A stretch of 64,000 nt of DNA from a virus: positions 62,001 through 126,000 of the IMG/VR virus record IMGVR_UViG_3300024054_000269. One strand, 5' to 3'. The notes under the pieces are model-generated. The model did not search any database. It had not been told where the DNA came from and was given only the letters and a program-made list of their open reading frames with translations. Below, piece after piece: positions 19,101 to 28,700 of the stretch; positions within the stretch are counted from its first letter, which is position 1; each line of letters begins with the position of its first letter. The translations under genes were made by a program, and so were the position numbers.

Positions 19101-19587
19101 AATTGCAAATGATGTTGATGAGATTCTGTCTCTTAGTAAATTTGCTAATAAAGTTTGGGTTTTGACACAACCATTACCATTTAATACAATTGATAAAGGA
19201 GGTGACGAATTCATACACCACGGCGTGTTTAAAGATGGTTTAATAATGTCCGAAGCTCGTTCTTTACAGGATCTTGGTGAAGGTGAAAATCGAGCGTTTA
19301 TAGTTGGTAAAGATGGTGCTATCATTGATGGTTATTCTGATGATTCAACTTTGACATCTGCTGGGTTTAACGATGTTGATGAAATAGAAGCTGAGAGATT
19401 AAGAAGAACAGCAAACCATGTGTTTATCTCATTGAATGTCGGAATTGATCCGCCAGATGACCCGTCTTACCATTCATTTTCTGCAACTTATGTCGTTGAA
19501 AATGATGTCGGTCAGAAAGACATCGAAATTTCTGAGATCGAATTCCTGACCAGTGGCGATTTGACACTCGTGTATAGAGAAGCATAA
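16126..19587 (+). CDS. Baseplate J/gp6-like wedge protein with FN3-like N-terminus, 1153 aa
   Basis: Residues about 516-620 carry the hallmark of baseplate J/gp6 proteins: ETPGSIGNVPAKTL, a loop, NEIAADFGRDEAS, an acidic helix with Arg (LAEEASRKL), then TPGVLEVRIIKSGD and GGKVDIFVKG. Such proteins form the iris-like wedge ring around the tail hub. The N-terminal 250 residues contain Ig/fibronectin-like modules (ISGYNVYAS, VDIKWSS), and the C-terminus adds about 500 residues beyond the usual J size. It therefore probably also bridges to fibres. It ends with a TAATG overlap with the next gene, in the order J then I-position known from P2-like and other contractile systems. Confidence 0.85.
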   Translation: MANAPLFTLPDGSGQEQNLTITTNLFSMFLNGTVDSSTIDIQINVNEAGFVSDPSLVDLSVPDFTIPNPNSFPDGLSLEKGYNIVKIRAIDISGSVSAVSTVTINVVSTNDLTTIPTTPNGVSIQRQADSVDIKWSSPIEINSMTFNTSDDSPISGYNVYASTGSGGTLSGYLRLNKDIIPSSNPIETTLEELSTTEYEFDINDNDSNTIRVVADLINPATNAIIRRVSTNTFSLLNSPQNRYKTSVSELSETKTYSFKHDRRDGTSKGILNADVWQAVNNDSPIYYVITSVVFDKTKGLYTESKFSQELVGTPLPIDRFIRGIRIRDQRQITQDYITEISRVQPTLSLIPGSTIREVHIEPFSNESQKIYFLLDFVHRSKSFAALLSIDDPGRTNSSIPVANSPYKQALRTALAIEDDATVQALINGAFESLAGNFGIERAGRRPAVVTQIFYTTSRPTKDLFVQQGAIVSSSVDSSAPRFRANGSVMIEVDNVDSFYNANRGRYEVKIQMVAETPGSIGNVPAKTLDTVSSGADGLLTINEIAADFGRDEASNLELAEEASRKLVSLDTGTEGGYRNIAISTPGVLEVRIIKSGDTAMMRDWDPIRKKHVGGKVDIFVKGTIERTVSETFAFQFNIANNVRFDVIDATNLIFRARDSRLSEDNPIAEMLFNPSQNLGLRNQSISPVVSYDLTGVSIIDYKTIQLSTAIPQPSTSTDDFIEGDYRFRSNTKFIPNLQPIERVVSVVGEVSGSLDQDDGFKVYRTEDPLLNGFSTAASDSIEIIQVDDIPTGESIVINDEQHILIGQIEEPLNSVGINTFTIAVFNEDRSRQFLGPDNPNPDYLIIGGSQTEPVKIVRTATSGIANGETVSIDYEHDENFTVTYVINDVLQRVQSQINISKHITADVIVKKAVENPMSIEGTVQLLPNADKARVDIDVRTAYTILTDSKGVGGDIHISDVVAVIDDTKGVDFIVQPFAKMTLQNGALRIREEIANDVDEILSLSKFANKVWVLTQPLPFNTIDKGGDEFIHHGVFKDGLIMSEARSLQDLGEGENRAFIVGKDGAIIDGYSDDSTLTSAGFNDVDEIEAERLRRTANHVFISLNVGIDPPDDPSYHSFSATYVVENDVGQKDIEISEIEFLTSGDLTLVYREA

Positions 19588-20414
19588 TGGCTATAACTAA
19601 AAAAGTTAACTTTTCAGATTATAACACTGGTGAACAGTATTTAAATCAACTTAATGACGCAGCGAATCGAAATTTGCAAATTTTCATGAGATTATTATCA
19701 AGTTATTTTTTATCAAGAATTGACGGACCAAATTATGTAAGACATCTTAAATCAATGGCTATTGAAGTTTCAAGAGTCAGGCTAGCCTTAGAAGAAATAA
19801 GAACTGACGCTTATTACACATCAACTCGCGGTGAATTTCTATATCAAATTTTAGTATCAATTCTATTCCCAGATGAAGTTCCTGATCCAAAGCTTGGTGA
19901 TATAGATTTTAAAGATTTTTTAAATGAAATAGTAGATATTTATTTTCAAGGCAGCATACCACCATCAATAAAACGAGTTGTTGAGTTGCTTACTAAAAAT
20001 GCAAACATTGTTATCAGTGAAAATTTTGAATTAGCTAAAAAACCGGGGGCAAAACTCGATATCTCAGATCAATTTGGATTTAATATAGATATTATTTTAA
20101 ATGGTTCTATTGATTTTGATTTGTTCTTAGCTGACAAGAACATAAGAATATTATTAAATATAATAAGACCAGCACATACTTTATACAGACTTAGGTACAT
20201 AATGGGCGATGAATATTTTGGTAATCAACTTGATCCTAACACTGGCGAAATAGACACAAGGTTAAAAAAAGTTACGGACAGTTTAAGGTCGTCTTTAGAC
20301 TCGTATTCTTATGAAGATTTCAGGAAATTTGTTGAGGGTGTTGAAGGAATAGATACTTTAGGAACAAAGAAATCAAAATCAATTATTTTAGAATCACATT
20401 CGGCAGATTTTTAA
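19587..20414 (+). CDS. Baseplate protein in the gpI position, 275 aa
   Basis: Coupled to the J-like gene by TAATG at 19585-19589. Predicted largely helical at the N-terminus (YLNQLNDAANRNLQIFMRLLSSYFLSRI split by loops), with a segment (TRGEFLYQILVSILFPDEVP) and a conserved-looking SIPPSIKRVVELLT. The C-terminal region is mixed, with IIRPAHTLYRLRYIMGDEYFG. The I.RPAH pattern also occurs in tail proteins that follow baseplate J (gpI or wedge gp7-like). It probably caps the wedge and connects to fibres. The assignment rests on order and a short pattern, so the family is only likely. Confidence 0.65.
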   Translation: MAITKKVNFSDYNTGEQYLNQLNDAANRNLQIFMRLLSSYFLSRIDGPNYVRHLKSMAIEVSRVRLALEEIRTDAYYTSTRGEFLYQILVSILFPDEVPDPKLGDIDFKDFLNEIVDIYFQGSIPPSIKRVVELLTKNANIVISENFELAKKPGAKLDISDQFGFNIDIILNGSIDFDLFLADKNIRILLNIIRPAHTLYRLRYIMGDEYFGNQLDPNTGEIDTRLKKVTDSLRSSLDSYSYEDFRKFVEGVEGIDTLGTKKSKSIILESHSADF

Positions 20415-20438
20415 ATTGAAATAATTCTGGAGTCCTAA

Positions 20439-22547
20439 TTGACCTGCAAAGGTGAGGTCGATTACGACATGTCTGTAGAAGCTCTAATAAAATTTACTCA
20501 GGGGTTTACGACGGACGTAGCTGGCAGAGCAGTTGCTGGGTCTATTAGTATACCAGTTGACATAACAAATGGTGATGATACTGGCGTAGATTTTTGGGAA
20601 TTTACCCTTTTAGACGTTCCGCCAGGAAGCATAACATCGACTGGGGTTAAGAGTTCTGGGGCATCGCCAACTGTTTCGTTTACACCAGATGCAACTGGTT
20701 GCTACAGATGGAAATTAACTGTCAGAAATTCAACGACAGGTGAAACTGATACTGATATAAGAAATTTTGGAGCACCTAATAATCGAGGATGGATAATACC
20801 ATCATATCAGAAGAATCCAGACCCGATAGATATTAGCATAAAACCTGACGAATTAAATTTTACTAATCAATTAAGAGGTTGGGCTGGTAATGGAGTTGAA
20901 GGTCTTTTAGTATACATATTAAATGATATTTTTTCCAATGGATTTGCTGGTGGTATAGGGACTGGATATTTAACAGTTCAAAATGAAGGTATAGCATTAA
21001 TACAACAAAATACTCTCAATTTTGTTGGTCCTGGCGTAAATGCATCAGATGATACAATCAGAACAAAAATTGAAGTTTATGAAGCAAGTGCTGTTCAATC
21101 TGGAACTATAAATTTAACGCAAGATTTAGCTGGAACTGCCACATTACCACAAGTTGTTGGATTACGAACTGTTGATCTTCACTCATCTGTTAGTATACCG
21201 AACAATAATGATGTATTGGTTTATGATTCTGGTCTTTTAGCGTATAAAGCAGCTGTACAACCAGGTGGTGATGCAGTTTCGTTAAGAAGCATAAATTTAG
21301 ACGCCGTTACGGTCGGTTCACCAACAACTAATAATATAATAACATTTGATGGAACTGATTATGTTGCTGGACCGTTGAATTTATCTGGCGGAACAGCCGC
21401 AGTGTCAGGGACTTTGCCAGTCATTCGTGGTGGAACTGGATTGGGCGCTCTAGGGTCCGCCAATGAAATATTAAAGGTAAACGCCTTAGGTACAAATCTT
21501 GAATATGGGTTTTTGGCAAATGCTAATGTATCTGCAGTTGCAGCCATAGATACAAGTAAACTTGCCCTAGCTCCAACAAACCCGGGGGATGACACAAAGG
21601 TTGCTTATGCTTCCGGTGGCGACATTTTGTATGCTAGCGGCATAACAACAGATGGAACAAATTTAACTGTAAGCGGCAAGTTAACAGTTGGTGGTTTAAT
21701 AGATCCAACCGGTTTAGTACTTGACCCGCAAGCTGCTTCACCAGGAACAGGAACGTTGTGGGTAAAAACCACAGTACCAACAACAATTGTTTTTACAAAT
21801 AGCGTCGGTACTGACACAACTTTAGGTGCGGGCGGTGGTGGACTTACACCACCAACAAATCCAGGAGATGATAACGCAATTCCGTTCGCATTAAGCGGAG
21901 ACTTGTCTTATTCAACAACTTGGCATTTGTACGGAACCCAAATGGATGTTTGGGACGATGGTTCTGAAATTTATTGTTCTGGCGGTGAATTTACGGTTCG
22001 TGCTGATACTTGGATGTACGTAAGCGGTGGTGTTGGAGAGGGTGTTATATTACAAACTAGTAACGGAACTATTGATTTGGCTAAATTCACAAATACTGAG
22101 ACCAAATTTTATAAACCAGACATCAATTTTGATACAACCGCTGGTACAATGTTCATAGATTTCGATCCGTTGACAGCTCCTACAGGTGCTCCACAATTTG
22201 GTATACCAAATTCAATTTATATGCAAGCACAGCATGCTGGCGCTGGTGGTGGTGCCGGTGGTGAAATTGTGTTCACTGCAGGTAATGGTAACGGAGGACA
22301 AGGCGGATTTTGTCAGTTAAAAGCATCGAGCACGGGAACAACCCCTGGGTTCGTACGTCTGTCTGTTGGTGCAACTAATGTTTTTGAAGTTGGTGGGTCA
22401 GCTGGAGCAAACTCAATTGGTTTTTATGGAACCACTCCCGTAACTAAACCAACTGTGTCTGGATCACGCAGTGGTAACGCTGCACTTGCTAGTTTGCTGA
22501 CGGCCCTGTCCGGACAGGGTTTACTAACAGACTCAACGACTGCATAA
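20439..22547 (+). CDS. Tail fibre protein with PKD/Ig-like domain, 702 aa
   Basis: Start chosen at TTG 20439 because a good Shine-Dalgarno (GGAG, 20429-20432) lies 6 bases upstream; the in-frame ATG at 20469 has none. Residues about 30-110 look like a PKD/Ig domain (FWEFTLLDVPPGS, GCYRWKLTVRNS). From about residue 330 comes a typical tail-fibre repeat (GGTGLGALGSANEILKVN; IDTSKLALAPTNPGDD), followed by Gly-rich shaft modules. It ends with a short helical tail. Presumably a trimeric host-binding fibre attached to the baseplate genes just upstream. Confidence 0.8.
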   Translation: MTCKGEVDYDMSVEALIKFTQGFTTDVAGRAVAGSISIPVDITNGDDTGVDFWEFTLLDVPPGSITSTGVKSSGASPTVSFTPDATGCYRWKLTVRNSTTGETDTDIRNFGAPNNRGWIIPSYQKNPDPIDISIKPDELNFTNQLRGWAGNGVEGLLVYILNDIFSNGFAGGIGTGYLTVQNEGIALIQQNTLNFVGPGVNASDDTIRTKIEVYEASAVQSGTINLTQDLAGTATLPQVVGLRTVDLHSSVSIPNNNDVLVYDSGLLAYKAAVQPGGDAVSLRSINLDAVTVGSPTTNNIITFDGTDYVAGPLNLSGGTAAVSGTLPVIRGGTGLGALGSANEILKVNALGTNLEYGFLANANVSAVAAIDTSKLALAPTNPGDDTKVAYASGGDILYASGITTDGTNLTVSGKLTVGGLIDPTGLVLDPQAASPGTGTLWVKTTVPTTIVFTNSVGTDTTLGAGGGGLTPPTNPGDDNAIPFALSGDLSYSTTWHLYGTQMDVWDDGSEIYCSGGEFTVRADTWMYVSGGVGEGVILQTSNGTIDLAKFTNTETKFYKPDINFDTTAGTMFIDFDPLTAPTGAPQFGIPNSIYMQAQHAGAGGGAGGEIVFTAGNGNGGQGGFCQLKASSTGTTPGFVRLSVGATNVFEVGGSAGANSIGFYGTTPVTKPTVSGSRSGNAALASLLTALSGQGLLTDSTTA

Positions 22548-22560
22548 CGTAGAGTATGCT

Positions 22561-22962
22561 ATGGTCGAAAAATTAAGCATAACAATTCCAGAATCTGTCA
22601 CTATAGGAAATGTTGGTTCCATATCATTTTATGAATTTATACGATTTCTTTGTTCTAGAGATCAAAGATTTCTTGGGTCGGCAAACAGAGTCAGAATGGG
22701 CGTAAAAATAGAATCTTTGTTTAAAGATAAAGAACCTGGTTCTATTGTTGACGTTGAACAAAGTGATTTTAATTTATTGTTAAAAGTTGCGACAGAACCA
22801 GCATGTGGGTATCCAAGATTAGACATAATAAGACAAAATGGTCAACGTGATACTGTGTTAACTGATAGAGCAATTATGGTATATGTTGAAGCCATTGAAA
22901 ATGCTGAAGTTGCTGAAGTTGCTGAAGTAGAACAAATAGAAAATAACGGAGGCGATGTTTAA
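22561..22962 (+). CDS. Hypothetical fibre-associated protein, 133 aa
   Basis: The ATG at 22561 follows TAGAGTATGCT, a weak ribosome binding site. The core (residues 1-105) appears alpha/beta (GSISFYEFIRFLCSRDQRFLG). The C-terminus carries an (AEV) repeat encoded by a 9-base unit repeated about three times near 22903-22929, then an acidic tail. It sits between a tail fibre and the first of the H-x6-H repeat proteins and overlaps the latter by TAATG. It could be a fibre chaperone or adaptor; no family is recognised. Confidence 0.7.
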   Translation: MVEKLSITIPESVTIGNVGSISFYEFIRFLCSRDQRFLGSANRVRMGVKIESLFKDKEPGSIVDVEQSDFNLLLKVATEPACGYPRLDIIRQNGQRDTVLTDRAIMVYVEAIENAEVAEVAEVEQIENNGGDV

Positions 22963-25742
22963 TGCCATCCGGCGGATGGGGCGGTTTATTCGGCGGCGGG
23001 CCTTGGGGAGGCTCTGGCGGCGTGCCTGGTGTTGAATTTGTAGCCCATGTTATAAGTTCAACAGAATTGCGTTTAAAATTTGAAGCACGCGTTGAAGACG
23101 ACGGGAATCCGACAGACATAACAAACTACATTTTAGATTCATTTGAGCCATTTGGTACATATTATTTACCTAATATTTTGTCAGTTAAATTCGATGACCC
23201 TGGAAATAGAGCTATAATAATAACCTTCGAAAAATCATTAACTTTGAATAAAACTTACAGAATACAAGCTTTAAATTTGAAGACCGCAATTGGTGGATTA
23301 GACATATCAGGATTACCGCATAGTTTTTTATCAACAGTTCCAGACCCGCCAAGGGCGCTAACATCTCATATTAGTGGCCTTGACACGATAGACATTGTAT
23401 TTGATAGATCAGTTGGTCCAACTTCGTCTTCAGCAACTGCCTCCATAAGACCGTCTGGTTCAACTGGACCTGGAACATTACTAACTTTAGTTCCATATGT
23501 TGCGTCTATTCCTGAAGATCATATCAGATTTACATTAAATCCATTAATGGTATCGGCAAATTCTCATGAAATTGTGTTTTCCGATGTTGTAGATGAATCA
23601 TTAAACGTTGGTACAAATGAAGTTGATTTGAATTTGAAGTTAAGGGCTCCATCACCGTTTGGGTATTCTGAGATAACTCAAGCACAAATCATAGGAGCAA
23701 CTGTAAACAGAGTCAACAACGATTATTTAGTTGGAACTTATTTATTAGTTTATTTTAATGTTCCAATGCTTCCTTCTGATATCACAAATTCTGCAAATTG
23801 GTCAATTTCAACACCAGGTTCTAATGTTATTCCTGATACAAGCAATACACTACTGCTAAATCCTTTAGTAGACCCGCTAGTGAATGTAGCAAATGAATTT
23901 AAAACAAATTTTAATAGTCACATAATTAAAACTGGCATACATGTTACAAAAGAATTTACTAAAAATTTGACGTTTGCTGATTTAGTTGATGAATCAAATC
24001 TCATAACACTTTCGAATGATTTAAAGAGAAAATATGAAGCACATAGAACACAAAGTGGCGTTCATCCATTTGTGTTAACAAGATACAACGATTTGTCTAA
24101 TATAATAACATCCACAGATGCATATGATGTTGCTTCTTCGATAATTTTATTAAATGAAATTAAAACAAAATATAATCTGCATAGAGTAAACACTCTATTT
24201 CATATCGTTGCTGATACAACAAATATCGTAACTGCTGCTAACGCGGTTGACATAACAACGGCGGCGGCTTTGGCTGAACAAATAAAAAATAAACTAAATT
24301 ACCATAGAACTCAATCTGGTGTACACACATCAGATGATACAATAAATGTTGTTACAGCAGTTGATGCAGCATTATTTATAACTTCACCAACGGCAATTGA
24401 TACACAAACATCAATCGATATATGTAATGAAGCACAGAACAAATACTTGGCTCATTTGTCAAAATCTGGTTTTCACGTATTTGAAGATACAATTAATACG
24501 TATATACCACTTGTAGTTAATCCTGGGAATGTCCCGTTAGCCAGGGCAATTTTTGATCAATACCTGTATACTAATTTTAACATACACATAACTGATAGTT
24601 ATCAAGTAACAATAACTAATATAAGAAATGAGAATTTTGTACCATATGATCCATTTTATGACGTAGCAGAAGTTCGTGTTGATGTATTTGATACTAACAC
24701 ACCTTTTAATATCGAAGTAACGGCAAATAATTTGAACAGTTCTAGCATAACAAATCCAGCAAATTATTCTGGGTCTATTGGCATAGATTCTGCTCGTTCT
24801 ATTTCTAATCAATTTACCAGTAATTTAATTTCAAAAAATGAATTCAATATCAGATTTGATAAGAAAACACTTGCAATGAATATTGACCAGTTTGTTTTAA
24901 CTGATCCATCGATGTTAACCACTCCAATTTTATCGATTCAACAACGTTCTTCAGTACCAAACGCATTTTTTATGCTTGATCATTTAGCTGATGTATATGA
25001 AATACACAGAAACGCTGTTATACATTATACACCAGATGTTACAAATATAATAACTACTCTTGATAGACCATATTTGCCAGATTTGCAAATTATTATTAAT
25101 TCATCTAACCTCATAAAGGACATTATTAATGAACATTTTCAATCATCGAGTCATTTTTCACCGGATCAAAACTTAATAACGGCCCCGAATGCAACTGATT
25201 TAGATTCACTAATTGTTTTGTTATCAGACATGGAAACAAAATATTTAGAACACATAAAAAATCATATAGCACATAATGGAGAATCACTAGTTTATTATTC
25301 AACAGGTCTTTTTGATTCAATTTCTGTAGCTTTTCCAGATTTAGTAGACGATGAAGAATACACATTAAATTTTGATGCAACAACATCTGTCGTTGATAAC
25401 GCTGAAAACACAAAATTCGAATCGAATTTGGTTACTTCTGCGTCTTTCTTCGGAGTAACCCAGCCACCAGCCATAGCACCAGCCCTATCAGAAATAGGCA
25501 TTAAACCAACTTATGAAGAAGGAAAATATCTAACACCAGATTCTGTTTTGGGGTTTATTTCAAAACCATTAAGACAGAAAGAATTGACTTCGTCTAATAT
25601 TCAAATACCAAGTGTTATAATTAAAAATTTTACCTGGATAAGTAATAGGAGAATCGCAACGTTTATAACAAACATGCAAAATTCAACTTATAATTTTACT
25701 ATAACTGGCATAACTGATAAAGCTGGAAACGACATCTTGTAA
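22962..25742 (+). CDS. Fibre/adhesin protein with H-x6-H repeats, 926 aa
   Basis: The start at ATG 22962 overlaps the previous stop (TAATG). The N-terminus is Gly/Trp rich (GGWGGLFGGGPWGG), followed by Ig-like strands and a T.DPPRAL linker typical of surface proteins. From about 23880 to 25300 there are roughly nine units with the pattern N-E-[LI]-K-x-K-[YF]-x-x-H-x6-H-x3-DTxNxVT (examples HRTQSGVH, HRVNTLFH), some degenerate. The C-terminus has further Ig-like strands. It is the first of three neighbouring genes with this repeat, so the three probably assemble together or arose by exchange. Probably a long host-contacting fibre; family not known to me. Confidence 0.75.
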   Translation: MPSGGWGGLFGGGPWGGSGGVPGVEFVAHVISSTELRLKFEARVEDDGNPTDITNYILDSFEPFGTYYLPNILSVKFDDPGNRAIIITFEKSLTLNKTYRIQALNLKTAIGGLDISGLPHSFLSTVPDPPRALTSHISGLDTIDIVFDRSVGPTSSSATASIRPSGSTGPGTLLTLVPYVASIPEDHIRFTLNPLMVSANSHEIVFSDVVDESLNVGTNEVDLNLKLRAPSPFGYSEITQAQIIGATVNRVNNDYLVGTYLLVYFNVPMLPSDITNSANWSISTPGSNVIPDTSNTLLLNPLVDPLVNVANEFKTNFNSHIIKTGIHVTKEFTKNLTFADLVDESNLITLSNDLKRKYEAHRTQSGVHPFVLTRYNDLSNIITSTDAYDVASSIILLNEIKTKYNLHRVNTLFHIVADTTNIVTAANAVDITTAAALAEQIKNKLNYHRTQSGVHTSDDTINVVTAVDAALFITSPTAIDTQTSIDICNEAQNKYLAHLSKSGFHVFEDTINTYIPLVVNPGNVPLARAIFDQYLYTNFNIHITDSYQVTITNIRNENFVPYDPFYDVAEVRVDVFDTNTPFNIEVTANNLNSSSITNPANYSGSIGIDSARSISNQFTSNLISKNEFNIRFDKKTLAMNIDQFVLTDPSMLTTPILSIQQRSSVPNAFFMLDHLADVYEIHRNAVIHYTPDVTNIITTLDRPYLPDLQIIINSSNLIKDIINEHFQSSSHFSPDQNLITAPNATDLDSLIVLLSDMETKYLEHIKNHIAHNGESLVYYSTGLFDSISVAFPDLVDDEEYTLNFDATTSVVDNAENTKFESNLVTSASFFGVTQPPAIAPALSEIGIKPTYEEGKYLTPDSVLGFISKPLRQKELTSSNIQIPSVIIKNFTWISNRRIATFITNMQNSTYNFTITGITDKAGNDIL
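23880..25300 (+). repeat. H-x6-H repeat array, first block (about 9 units)
   Basis: Protein-level repeat inside the 926-aa gene. Units combine a helix (NDLKRKYEAH, NEIKTKYNLH) with a second His seven residues later and a loop rich in D, T and N (DDTINVVTAVDA). DNA copies are diverged, so the array is old rather than a recent slippage product. Units near 24560 and 25110 are degenerate. Confidence 0.8.
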
Positions 25743-28700
25743 TGGGAACTATATCATTTACCGGTTTAAGTTCTGTTTCTGATAGAACTTTGTTTACAAA
25801 CAAAGGTCCTATCGTAAAAAGACCGCTATCACTTCTTTCCGGGTCAGATTTAAGAATTGTTTCGGAAAACGAAATTGAGATATTGTCAGGATCATTTACA
25901 TCATCAAATGTTGGACAAATAATAACAATTTCAGGGAGTTTGAATAATCGAAATGATGGGACTTTCACAATAGATCAAGTAAAAAATTCAACACGTTTAG
26001 TGTTAAAGAATTCGTCGTTTGAACTTATAAACGAAACTGACACGATCGAAAGTATTATTGATTTAGCGAATGATATTCGTAATAAATATGAATTACATAG
26101 AATTCAAGATGAAGTTCACGGATCAAATGATACAACAAATATAATATTCACTGCGATTGCAGTACCAACATTGGCAAATGCAATAATTTTGTTGAATGAT
26201 ATAAAAACTAAATTTAGTGCGCATATAATAGACATATCATCCCCTAGTCCAGGGGAGCCAACAGTCCACTTAGAAGCAGATGTAGAGAATACCGTGTATT
26301 TGCCTGATGCTGATGACTTGGCATCGGCGTTACAACTGGTTAATGAATTAAGAAAGAAATACTCGTTACATAGACAAAGTAACATCTATCATCAAAACGT
26401 TGATTCTGCAAATGCTGTTACAGTTGATAGAGTAATACCAACAGTTGGTACCTATCCGGGTTCTTTAACTGGGCCATTATCTTGGGTATTAAAAAGTCCG
26501 AGAATAGGGGAATTTGCGGACGTTCCGGAAGACGTTGATGTTTATGTTAATTCTACAGATGCTAGTGTTGACGCAGTGTTCGGATTATTAGGAGCTGTGG
26601 TTTTAACTTCAAAACCAACTAGTAGTGATACAGTTGAAATTGATTATGATTATTTAAACAACCCAGCTGTTCTGTTTACTGGTTTAAATTTTCCAGGCTT
26701 CACATTTAATCAAGCTGGCAACCACGGAATTGGGGGCTTGCCAAGCCACAAATACAGAATGCGTGCGTTTTTTATAGACCCAGAAAATCTTCCAAACCCG
26801 CATGGCGTTTCTTCTCCGTTTGCGCCGAGACTTGTTGGTTGGAGATATAAAGGATTTGAAAGGGCGTATACGGCATCTTTAAACGACCCAAATTTATTTA
26901 GACTAAATTCGCCAGCAAACAAAATACTTTTTCCAGTTGAAGAAGACCCAGCATTTGAAACGTCCGTATCATATGATCCAACTAATTTACCACAAAATGT
27001 AACAAATCCTTGGACCTCCAACGGATTTGGAACCGTTTACATATCAGGTAAACGTCTTATTATAATAGATGCCGATGATGGTTCAGGAACTGAGAGTCTG
27101 CCACCGTTTTTTAGCAAAGAAATAAATATTGACCCACCAAGCATCGTTTCAGCAGCTTTTAGAACTGAATTATCAAACGAAGGTCTTTTGCTTGACGGAG
27201 CTTTTACTGGTGTTGGGTTTGGGTTTTCTGATGGTAACAATGTAGCATTAATTGGGTTCATAATAACATCACAACCCGCTACAAACTTATCATCAGCTAT
27301 TTCACTAACAAATGAAATAAAAACCAAATTTAACTCCCATGTAATAGAGCCAACTGTTCATTTTGTTAATGATACACAAAATATTGTAGATCTCGTAAAT
27401 GCTACCAATTTGTCTCAACTATTAATTATTTTGAATTCGTTAAAGGCGGCTTTTAATTCTCATATTGTTAAAGTTCCAGAACATGCGATATCAGATACAA
27501 CTGATTTGGTAACGTCGCCAGACGCAGGCGATCTATATTCTGAAGAAATTTCATTACAACAAGCTATAACATTAGTAAATGAACTACGAGATAAATACAA
27601 TACACATCTGTCTCAAATAATAACATCAACTAATGTCCATCAAGTTAACGATACTATAAACGTTGTTCCGGACGTAAAACAAGTAGGAATTTTAACAAAC
27701 AGGGGACCATGGGAATTCGGAGAAAATTGGAACTCATATGCAATAGATTTCACAGAGACAAAATCATACAGGATAGCACGAAACATAGACGGAGGTGTTT
27801 CGTTATACTTGAGTGGTATGATAGATCCGATTGCGACGGTTGAAGCATCTGAACTACCGTCGATTTCAAATTTGAATGCTAAATTTGATCCTATACAACA
27901 AGTGTTTTTTGGTGCAATTAGTAAAGAGTCAACGTCCACAAGCAGGTGGTCATTTGTAAGAACTGTTATAACACCATTAGACCCAGATAGAATCAGCCGC
28001 AATAAATCCATAGATTATCAAGCATCAGTAACACCAGAACTTGATACAACAGCACCTTGGGTACCTGTAGGATTAAATGGATTTGAGAGAGTAAATAGTG
28101 GAATTTTATTGCTAGATTCAACTGCGTCAGCAAATACAAATGAACTAGATTCATTTGGTTTGAGCAGCGGTGCCTACAGGGGATTTTTAAGATTTGAACC
28201 AACTCAAACTATAAGAACATCGACTGTAATAGAATTTAGGACAAAAATCGACTATTACACATTTGGGATAAACAATAGATCGGCTGGTGTGTATTTAGAT
28301 GATAAGAATCTTCAGGTGCATTTTTCATTTTTGCAATATTCACCGTCAGCTCCAACAACGATTGGTAGATCTGAACTTTATCCGATAATACTTGGTGACA
28401 ATTTGTTGTTGAGGATAAATAACGGACAAATCATAACAATAACATTTGCTGCCACAGATACAACTGCTGCCACAGTTGCAGCCAAAATTAATTCTACCAC
28501 TGGTGTACCATCCGGTTTTGCATCGTCAAGCAGCGGGAAAATTAAACTTACAGGCGTAAATCTTGGTGTAGAGTCATCATTTGAAATTGTTGGCGGTACA
28601 GCTGTTACAAAACTTGGTTTAATTATAGGTAATTATATTGGTTCTGATTCGAACCCAGAGCCAAGAATTTCATATTTTGGTGCCGATTTACCTGATAAGG